NCBI RefSeq assembly: GCF_014851395.1
Contig: NW_024041262.1
Coordinates: forward strand, 14,995,671 to 15,059,670
Length of the DNA stretch: 64,000 nt
Reading direction: 5' to 3'
From: Micropterus salmoides
Taxonomy: Eukaryota > Chordata > Actinopteri > Centrarchiformes > Centrarchidae
The notes beneath the pieces were generated by a model. It was not told the origin of the DNA. It ran no database searches and saw only the letters and a list, made by a program, of their open reading frames with translations. Every line of letters starts with the position of its first letter. Within the stretch, counting starts at the first letter, position 1. Below are positions 50,901-60,274 of the stretch, one piece after another. A program made the translations under genes and the position numbers.

Positions 50901-52703
50901 AGGCAGTTGAGGCTTAATCCTCAAAAGTTATAGCACTAATTATACTAATTCACTTAGTAATTTCATTACTATTGAGAGCAACCGCACGTCCAGAAATCAG
51001 GGTATCTCTGTTGCCTCATTTTTGGGCAGGCATGTGTGGGCTTGTTATGCTATGTTCATGGGGTCCAAAAACTGCGGTTCCACTATAGTTGCTGACTTTT
51101 TGTTTTAGGGTAAGGGCTAAAGTTAGGAATGTAGTTGTGACTGGATGCTTTGTGGTTGTACGGGGATCCTGTGTGGGGAAGGATTGTGTTATGGGGTGTG
51201 TCGATGGTGGTTTTGTGGTCACGCTGCGGCCCTCTGGATCGTGGTCGGGTTGAGTCATGGGGTGCCGGGAGATTCCTGCCCCTAGGTGTGCCAGCTCTGA
51301 TAACCTGGTGGTGTTCGAGTGCTCCTGATTGTGTGGGAACGGTGAGGTGTGGGGGTGGCAGTGGGGCTGCCAGAGGGGCCCTGGCGAGGGCGGGGGATTG
51401 TTGGGCTTTGGGTCGGGGCTGCGCTGATCTGCCTCGGGTGTGTGGGGGTCTGGGGCTCGGGGTTTTGGAACCTCTGGGGCAGGTCTGCGTGCTGGGGGGG
51501 CTGGCCGGGGTTGTCTCTGACTCTGGGGTGCTGCCGGTGCTAGAGGAGCTCTTGCTATAAGCCCTGGGCTTGAGGGACCTGGAGTCCTCCTGCTCCTGCT
51601 TAGGGGGGTGGGAGATGGGACTGAATGATGGAGCCAGTCAGGAATCTGGTCCCAGTGGGGAGGACCATTGTAGCCCCCAGATGACCCCCTGTGCCCTGGC
51701 TACTAGGGGTGGGAGTCTCTGGGCGCTGCGTGGGTTGATGCGGTTTGGAGGGCTGCGGTGGGATTGTGGGTCGACTGTTGATGCATTGTGGTTTTTGTTT
51801 TTTTTGTTTTTTTTTTCCCTTCCCTGTGCAGGGTCTCTGAATGGCTGCTGGGCGTTTAGTTTGTGCATTGTAATCCGGGGGAGGTATTTCCTCGTTGGCT
51901 TGGAGGGACCAGTTTGCTTCGTTGGCCTCGGATCCATGCTTCCCCATTTCTGTCGGTCAATTGTTGGACCCCTCTGAATACTGAAGTATAAAGTTAGTTT
52001 TCGGGATGTGCAGTGTGGGTGCGGGGCAGGGCTGTGCTCCGGTTTATTCTGGGCTTGTGCCTGGAGTTCTCGGCCCTTGATGGGTGGGTGGGTTGGTGGT
52101 GGCATGCAGCTGAGCTAGTACATTTTGCCTCGTTGCTGGTTTGGCTGGTGTTGCAAGGCGGCCTGGGGGCTCGTCACTTGTGCATTGATGTTTATTGTGT
52201 GGCATTCGTGCGTTTTGGTTGATCGCTGCACGGCGGTGGGGTGCTGGGTGGGGGGGGGGGGAGCACTGGCCTATGTTTTTTATTTTATTTATTTTTTCTC
52301 CTCCCCAAGCACCCCTCTCGGTTCTATTGCAGGTTTCGTTGCTTTCTGCAATTGGTGTTTCCCTCTGCTATTCCCTGTTGTCCCCACCTTCCATCCCCCT
52401 TCTCTTGCAGGTGTTGTCCTTTCTATGTTCTGTCTGTTTGTGTTCCCCCATCCCCATGTCTGCCCCCCTGTCCGGCCCGGTGACAAATCAATACATAAAA
52501 CAAAGGAGTATATTAATACACTCTTGTTAAAGTAAAATCTGTCTAGCACAATATGGTATCCAGCTCATCATACTCTATACCAGGCTGCTGGACAGACCAG
52601 GTTTAAAAAAATAAATAAATAAAAAAGGAATGTAGTTGTGATGATTAGGGTAAGGGGTTAGGAAACGCATTATGTCAAGGAGATGTCCCCACAGGGATAG
52701 AGG

Positions 52704-52745
<42 letters not shown>

Positions 52746-55700
52746 ATTGATCACTGACCGCACATACCATAGATCCTTTCTGGCCATCCTTATACTTACC
52801 AAAAACAAAGTAGTGAGAATAAAAAATACAATTTTGCATTGTTTCTCATAAGTTATTTCTTCGGGTGAAAAACAAATTGGGGTCTGGGATTGAAATCCGT
52901 CTGATAATTAGACAAGGTGACAAATGAAGTGTTTTTGATGGCTAATTATATTAACTGCAAATGACACTGTAATCCAATTCATCGTGGAAATAGTAATATT
53001 ACTTGTAAGGCGTTACCACCAACACAAACTGTGGCACACAAAGTAAATGTGTTTCTAAATCCGCTCGCTTTGTGTTGTCCAAAACGTGGAGACGAGTGGA
53101 CTACTCGCCTCCATGTTAGGACGTTCTGGTGACGCACGAATAATGGTCTGTTCCACTTTTGGTGAAGCAATCAAAAACCAATGTCTTCACAGTGAACAAC
53201 ATTCGTTCATTCTGTAATCACCATTTACTTCAACAAGCTCTGCATGAAATTGGAACACAGGGGGGAAAAAATCACAGCTGGTTCAAATGACTGTATGTAT
53301 TTGTGCTCCTAAACACACACTCCACAAGGTAGTACACATGATAAAATAAATCCAGTTTGTTTTTGTCATTCCACAGGTAACAGTTGGTACAATGTGTTCA
53401 GTGAAGTTGGTGTATAGTAAAATACTGGGCTGGAGTTTTTTGGAGCAAGTTAATCCTGTAATGTACAAATTGTTGGGGGGGTGGTAACAACAGGGGGTTC
53501 TTAACTGCAAGTACACACTTAAAATGAAAAGGCTGGATTCTGCACATTCCTGGTTCTTACCCAGACCTTGTTCTGCTTCATTCGTAGCACTGGCAGAGGC
53601 CCTGGGGTGTAAAGTGTGCCTCTCTAGAGACAAATACAACACCATGTGCTGTCTGGAGTCGGAGCAAGTCTCACAACGTATTACCACTGACTGGAAGGCA
53701 GCCCAGGTCCATGTGCTTCCCATGATGCAGCTCTCCTTCAAAGTAGGTGAAACAGTTTAACTAATCTGAAAAGAACAGTTAATATGGTGGGACTCTGTGC
53801 CGTCAGAAGTATAAGAAAACGTCCTATTATAGGAGCATGTTTAGGAAACAGAGTACATCAGTGATTAGAGTAAAACAACTAGCAAAGATATCTCATCAGA
53901 CTTATGTCCCTCAGGCAGTTACTTTATATATTCACTGAATGTAGGTCCATGTATTTGGATGAGTTTGACAATTTAATCATACGAGCTACTTAGTGAGATG
54001 AAGGGGGATAGAACAAGCTAATTTAGTAACACACTGTGATACTGCAAGGACTGTTTATGGACAGATCATTTTGATATGCGCGCACTCATTTTATTCAGCT
54101 TATGGTCTCTTCATAGCAAAGCACCCATCACAAGAGTTAAAATAATTAGGAAATGTTAATTATGATGACCAAGCACATCTCTCTAAAGGGACTAAATCAT
54201 TTACATTTGCCATCTGTATAACCACAGATAAGCCCCGGTGTTGGCATAATTCAAGCATCACTAGGCACAGAGAGGCTGACTTGGGGGAAATTAATGCAGT
54301 TTAGGTTTGTATCGAGACCTTTTTTTTTTGTTTGAGTTGGGAGCATTTAAGCAAATTTTTATCAAGAAGACCTACTACAACTTCGACAGTCACCTTGAAA
54401 TAAAACTGTATAAATCTCATATTTTGTTAAATGTTTACTTTTAACTTTTGTGCAAAAGCAAATTGTGAATAATCTGTTTTGCTTATATCAGCCAGCAAAC
54501 AAGAGATTGATGAAAACAAATTAAAACTTGTTTTTCACTTTTGGAGGTTTGGCAGCTTTCCTTGTAGCAACACCAACCTATAACAACGCATATCAGTTCA
54601 TGTGACAAAATGTGAAATTATGCTCACTTTTTATTTTCCTTCCTCACTTTTACGTCACCCTCATCTTGTCTCCAGAAACTGCAGGATCACCTGGCACGCT
54701 TTGCAGGACGGTACGATCGGCTGGTGGCCTTCAAGCCCACAGGCTGGACCTTCAGCCAGCAGGTGAAATCAGTGGACGATATTCAGCCTCAGATCAGTGG
54801 CAACATCTCCATCTATGGTACGCACTAATATTTTTTTTTTGCTGACATGTTTTAGGACAGGTATTTGTCAGAAGGAATAACATACACTCTCACATGAGGG
54901 TGTCAGCAAAGAAAACCATGAATATTCCGTTATAAGGCATAAAAATATGCTAAAGAATCTCAAGTGAGGAGGAATGGTGAATGCAAATCAATAGTATATC
55001 CTTTACTTTGCAGTATAAATTAGGTTAACTGCGTTTTTCTTCTGCAAGGTTGGCGGTATTGAAGCTGTTAATGCCCCGAGAAAATGCACTTTTTTTACTC
55101 ATTCTATTCATTTTTACTGACCAGAAGCTTATAATGGTAAATAATCTTGTCATATTGCCACACACTGCTGAGACTCAATCACAAGCAGCATTTTTCTCCT
55201 GCCAAAAACATGAATGTTCATCACATTGTTGCCTTTAGCCTAAAGCTCCCTCTTTAGGCAAAGAGAGGTGGAGGGGAGGGCGAGTCAGGAGTTAGAATGA
55301 ACAATGGACTATGGCTCAGTTATCGGTTATTTCAGCTTGGTGATGAGAAGGAATATAATCAGGAGCATGCTGGGTCTCATTCATGGACCACACTGCTGGA
55401 CGGTAGCCTAGCATTAAACCCAGGTACTGAAATGGGTCATGACTTTATTTGCCACTGCAAATTTAGCCTGTTTTCCTTGTGTCCCGTTTCATGTTCTTAA
55501 AGGATCCATCAACAGCATCAGCCATCTGGCCTGTAACCTACAATCACCAGCTAGAGGCTTTTGTGATGCGTGTAATTTCTTCCTCCTCAGCAGTTTGTCA
55601 GTCAGGCAGAAGCCAATTTGTGCTCTCTTTTGTCTTGTGTTGATCTCCTCCCCCTCCTTGCCTTTTCCAGCCATATGCTGCTACCGCTTCTAATATTCTC

Positions 55701-56467
55701 TGCATTTGGGAGGATTGTCTGTATACTTGAGTAGGTTTAGTTTCAGCGAGATCAGTTTTAAAGTGGCGTAGCACATCAAACCTGTAGAGAGGCGAAAGGG
55801 GGAACAAACAAGTGGCAGCAGCTTTCTGCAGGAGTCACAAGATGTCTTCGTATTCTCACCTCGAAACAAAGGGAAGTCGTTTTGATTGTCTTAATGTTTC
55901 AGCATCTGAAATCTGCCTTGTTCCATCAAAGTGGAAATGTCTGAGCCTGTGGCTCTCTGACTCACCCATACTTTGAGACATCTGGCTCCATGACAAGGTT
56001 TTACCTCGAACAAAACCTCTGTATTCACTGAGCTTGATGTTTTATTATTGAAGAAATTTGGAAGAAAAATATCAAAGCAAAGGAGCCGATTAAATCATGT
56101 CTGAAAAGTCCCTCTGGTTAAGTTATAAACCACTACCGGATTCTTCCCCTATAGGACTTGTCGTCTTAATAAAAAGAATATTGAGATATTTACAACCCAC
56201 ACTTAAATATACCCTGTTAAGGGGGGGTTCGTCTTTAAGCTTTCAGCAACTTTAACGTTTAGGGACATGATGATGACACTCCTTTTTATTTCATTGCCAG
56301 GAATCCCATACAGCGAACACAGCAGCTTTCTGGAGTTGAAGCGTTTTGTCCAGTGGCTCCAGCCCCTCAAGATCATCCCTACAGTCAACAATGGCAGCTG
56401 GGATAGCAGGAAAGCTATGGAGAAGTGTTTTAGCGAGTGGCTCAAGGAAACCAAAGCTAAACTGTAG
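44942..56467 (+). CDS. dclre1a: DNA cross-link repair 1A (SNM1A) nuclease, complete, 9 coding exons
   Basis: A 5'-3' exonuclease of the metallo-beta-lactamase/beta-CASP family that acts in the nucleus on interstrand crosslinks. Exons: 44942-45365, 46302-47729, 47869-48002, 48953-49071, 49896-50039, 50327-50472, 53588-53742, 54676-54817, 56301-56467. All have GT..AG borders and agreeing phases. The sum is 2859 nt, 952 aa (human 1040). The N-terminal ENDIWEYK resembles human. A UBZ4 zinc finger (C110, C113, H128, C132) should bind ubiquitin. The long exon 2 is a low-conservation linker ending in a PCNA-binding box, QTDIGVFF (from Q503). Catalytic residues: HFHSDH (641-646), H702 in DANHCPG, D724 in HTGDFRADPS, and H904 in YSEHSS. 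All metal-binding motifs are present. Intron 4 holds a fish repeat and intron 6 a LINE insertion. Confidence 0.96.
49612..49832 (+). repeat. Common fish interspersed repeat
   Basis: Located in dclre1a intron 4. Contains GGGGGGCTGGAGCCAATCCC, GGCAGGGTACACCCTGGACA and GGTCGCCAGTCCATCGCAGG, then CACCAATTAACCTAGCCTGC. These phrases mark a very abundant teleost repeat. It is incomplete at its 3' side, where it ends in an ACTAACCACTGCACAGCCGC-like tail. No coding capacity. Confidence 0.65.
51125..52641 (+). mobile_element. 5'-truncated LINE 3' end with 16-bp target-site duplication
   Basis: Located in dclre1a intron 6, same orientation as the gene. The direct repeats AGGAATGTAGTTGTGA at 51125-51140 and 52626-52641 are identical. 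Between them lies about 1485 bp of strikingly G-rich, GC-rich sequence, ending in an A-rich tail (from 52604) that abuts the second repeat. Just before the tail, 52538-52548 and 52586-52596 pair as an 11-bp stem with one G-T pair and a loop of about 37 nt. Duplication, A-rich tail and 3' stem-loop are signs of target-primed reverse transcription. No reverse transcriptase domain is present, so I read it as a LINE 3' UTR, perhaps L1-like. A SINE or processed RNA copy is possible. Confidence 0.75.
52707..52742. repeat. (GT)18 microsatellite
   Basis: Eighteen GT units. They follow a TTAGGG-like fish repeat segment (AGGGTAAGGGGTTAGG) that served as the LINE target. Confidence 0.9.
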
Positions 56468-56867
56468 CTTATTTTCTGGTAAACTGTGTTTGCAGCTGGC
56501 CTCTAAATCGCCTCTTTGGTAATATGTGCAATCAATTGATACTTAATACTTGAAATGCTGTATGACCATGGTGAACAACTTTATTTCAACACTACTCATT
56601 GTATTATTTTTATTGAAGTTTCTTGCCTCAGGCTACTGAGTTAGCATTCCAATGCAGATCAACGAGTTTTTATGAGGTAGGTGAACAGGAAATGTATCTG
56701 TCTCATCCAGAAGTATTATACATTGGCGCTGGATTAAATGTATGTGTTCCTGTCTGCTCTGGCTACTTCCACTGGTAGCCTTGTTTGTCAACAATGTGCT
56801 GCAAGTGCAGCTTTGATATGGTGCAATTTATTGTATTTTCTATGAAATCTAAATTATATGCTGAAAA

Positions 56868-56873
56868 AATAAA
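56868..56873 (+). terminator. Candidate poly(A) signal of dclre1a
   Basis: AATAAA about 400 nt after the dclre1a stop (56465-56467), followed by a T-rich stretch. It implies a short 3' UTR. Confidence 0.5.
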
Positions 56874-59708
56874 TTTTTAACGTTCTTAACACTTGTACCT
56901 CCATTTTACTTTTTTACAATATTAACCTGTTTACAATACTTGTGATGTCAAGAACATTCATTGTACACCAGATTCAACACAAGCGCTTTTTTTTTTCTCT
57001 TTAACTTGGCACAGTCGTTGGTTTTCAAGGTTGTATCGTGGATTTTCACTGCTACTGTACATCAAAATGACATCTCTGCCATTCAAATGATTCTTACTGA
57101 TAGATTTGTGCAACCCCCCTCAAGGCCTCTTCAGCAAACATAGTGTTATGGAGGACTTCCACTGTTGTGCAGTAGCTCTGAAAACGCAAACATGTCTTTG
57201 AGTGTGCTGTCAGATCCTTCAGTAGTTTCTCTGAGACAGCAGAGACATGCGGCACAAAGAAAACTTTCTGAATCCCCATCTCTGTAAACTGGCTTTTGCA
57301 CTGTATGATGTGGAAACTCAAAAAAACAAACAGGGTCATTATAAGGAAAAAAAACACGATTATAATGGAATTTTTCTCCTTTTGATGCTAGCGACTTCAG
57401 CTTATCCCATCTGCCTGACCTGTTAGGATTCAATCGCCAGAGTGAGGAGTCATAAAATCTAGTTTGATAAGGCTTGATGTTGTACTGTCTATTCCCACAA
57501 TATATATTCTAGGGTATGTGGTCGGTGATGTATCCTTAATTTGCGATTAAATTTTCATGTTTAACACTAGAATAAGGGGTAAGAGCTGCGTGGTATATTT
57601 ATGACCATTACATTTCCATCACTTGAGTGATTCATTTTTAGCACAGCAGAATTAATGATATAAAAAAGGAAATTGCTGTTCTACAACCATCTGTAGACAT
57701 TTCCTTACACTTCCTGCCTCTGTTCCTATCTAAAATCATGCAAAATGTTCAGTGTTTTAACAATCTGGTGAAATTTATTCACAGTCATTTTACAAATAAA
57801 AGTTTCAGCATCCCAGTACAACCTGTATTTGCTACACCCTCGCACAGGATGCATAGAGCTAATTTATAATACAGCACAGCTTGAGCATCACAGTTTAAGT
57901 AAATAATAAAAAATAAAAATATTTAACATTTTTTGTCAGATCTCACATCTGTTTAATAGCTCCATTAAAACTTGAAACATTAATCTTGGAAAGGCATATA
58001 GGGCCTACGATGTGATGGGAAAAGGACTCGTCAGAATATTAACAATAGCAAATAATATTTGATAAGAGTTTAGAGGCAATCTTTGTCCTTGCCATCTGTG
58101 GACATTGGGTCAGTGGACATAATAAAAAAAAAAAGGTAACGAATAAGAATTTTAAATATAAAACTCGAGAATGCTTTGTAGCACTTCAAGTGAACAGGCC
58201 TTGCAGATAACTTCCATTTGATGTTGTCTTTGTTTGGGAGTGGCATTTGTCACCAGAAATAATTTTAAAAGGATTTAAACAATCTTCTCAAGTTATATTG
58301 AAACCACATTTCAGCAAAGTGTCCTCAGCTATATAATTCACCATTTCTGCTTCAAATCAGAGAAATTAAATGGTTGGTGATGGTGCAATGGATAGGACGC
58401 CTGCTTTTGGTGGGAGAGACCCCATTGTGACCCATCCACCAGTGTGTCCCTGAGCAACACACTTAACCCATAGTTGCTCCACAGCAATTGTAAGTCATTT
58501 TGAGGAAATAGAAATGTAAGAATTAAGTGAAACACAAGTGCAACGCCTTTCTGTGGCCATAATAATTCACCAGACTGCCCCTGACGTGTGGACGACATGA
58601 AATACTAGTCTCTTCCTAATTCATTCATCCACCCCTAATTACTATAAGCACTCTTGAGAGAAACAAGAAAAGGAATGTTTAAATTTGGACGTATGACTGC
58701 CTTTTTCTATGCAAGGAGACACTAACATAACTACATACATGTTTTAAACACACAGTGCACCTTTGTTTTTGTGCTCTCAAGAAGGCATCATTAGACAGGC
58801 ATGCTTTCCAAATAAACGTCATCATAGGTGTTACATGGCATACTGAGCTAACTGGAAATGAATCCGCATCGCTGACATTCACACTCAGTTCTTTCTCAGT
58901 TGGAGTTTGAATATTTATGGCAACAGTGGATATGTTTTAAAAATATTTAATTACTTAATTGGGATCATAAATGTTTATTCAGAGCGTCTTGTCTCGTGCC
59001 TAACAGCACCTTCATGTTCTTTATGAATGCTGCTGCTTCCTGTCATCTTGGAATACAGCTGATTAGTGAAATTAAAGCACTCTAACAGAAGTCACATTTG
59101 GGATTCAGTCGCAAGAAAAGATCCAACTCATGTCCAGATTGAACAGAAATCTTTGCTTTTACAGTACTTTAGAGAGTTTTCAATTGGCTCTACTGTATTT
59201 AATGTGCATTTAAAGTGTTAAAATATTTTGATTATTTGTACAGCTTAGTGTAAAAATATAATTGTTTAATAGTAAGTCTACTGTATATATGGTAACCATT
59301 CTTGCACAACATCACACCACCTAAATTTTATCTGGTGATCACATTTGTCCCGACATCCTGCAGGCGCTATGAGGAAATATGACTTTAGAATTTAGCTTTT
59401 GTTTCCTTCCAGAAACAACTTTTGATAATTTACATCTAATCTATATCTAGCTCTTATCTACAGTAAATACAATTCACAATGAATTAAGCACATAAATCAT
59501 TCTCTGTACTGCAAAGGATTGTTTACACACAGAATGCTCAGCAGCTAAAATGCAGTTGAACTTTTTCACATACAGTATGATGCGGGCCATGTATTAGATT
59601 TCACTTTTAACTTCACTTTATGCGTGCTCTACTTGACTTTTAAACTGAGTAAACAAGTAGAGTGACAGATCAATAGGAACTGGCCACAGCCCTGGGAAAA
59701 TACCAACA
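56874..59708. other. Intergenic between convergent dclre1a and plekhs1
   Basis: No confirmed gene. A minus-strand open frame of 87 codons at 57094-57357 has a fairly protein-like composition (EMGIQKVFFVPHVSAVSEKL) but no splice context and no family I recognise. A SINE is present at 58376-58530. Part of this stretch may be plekhs1 3' UTR. Confidence 0.45.
58376..58530 (+). repeat. tRNA-derived SINE, copy 3
   Basis: GGTGATGGTGCAATGGATAG, then GTGTCCCTGAGCAACACACT and CAATTGTAAGTCATTTTGAG. Same family as 11960 and 33855, more diverged and with part of the B-box region lost. Confidence 0.75.
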
Positions 59709-60124
59709 CGTTCTCATCTCAGTGCGTCATAACTGATGCTTTCAGAATGCGTGACAAAGTATTTTACAGTAAATTAGTATTTTAAAGGTACCCTTCAGTG
59801 TCCGTTTGCTACGTCTCAGCTAACCCTACCTGCTAGCACATTGGTCAACATGCATAAAGTGAGTGACTTAGGTTTAGGTACTAACATTTCTGATGGTTGT
59901 GGTAAGGGTAGGGGGCTTCGAGGGGCTGTCAACACCTTTAACACAAACCTAGCTAGCTAGCTAGCTTGTACTTCCAATCTGTACGAGACGCCCCAGAGCG
60001 TCTCATAGAGACGCATCCGGAAGCGTCTTATATTAGACGCTGAAGGGTACCTTTCGATGTCAAATAACTGCGTTTTGCTACTTTTTCTAAAAGCCTTGGT
60101 ATTGGACGCCCTGACATGAGAACG
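59709..60124. mobile_element. Fold-back / MITE-like element with nested inverted repeats
   Basis: Outer ends: CGTTCTCATCTCAGTGCGTC at 59709, and its imperfect inverted copy (GACGCCCTGACATGAGAACG) ending at 60124. Nested inside is a perfect 15-bp inverted pair, AAAGGTACCCTTCAG (59784-59798) and CTGAAGGGTACCTTT (60040-60054). There is also an (AGCT)n run near 59948, and the phrase GACGC and its complement GCGTC recur several times on the right side. There is no open frame of note. The superfamily is not recognised. Confidence 0.65.
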
Positions 60125-60274
60125 GTCTCAAAATACTGTCAGATGTCTAAAGTGGTCAATACATGGTACAAACCCACCATCCACAGAAAGGAAGTGTCTC
60201 CAAGAGTAATTTGAACACACTCATACATACACATTGGAAGTAAAACTATTTCATTTCTAATAGTCGGTTTGCAG

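Noticed and set aside
51150..52535. Many open frames of 60-155 codons in the GC-rich block
   Set aside because: They are due to few stop codons in GC-rich LINE 3' sequence. Translations are low-complexity (W, G, C, V or P, T, K rich) and agree with no protein family.
53524..53760. Methionine at 53524 as start of a short dclre1a form
   Set aside because: The frame upstream of 53588 is intron. The region joins exon 6 in phase through a TAG acceptor at 53585-53587, giving the orthologous ALAEALGCKV.
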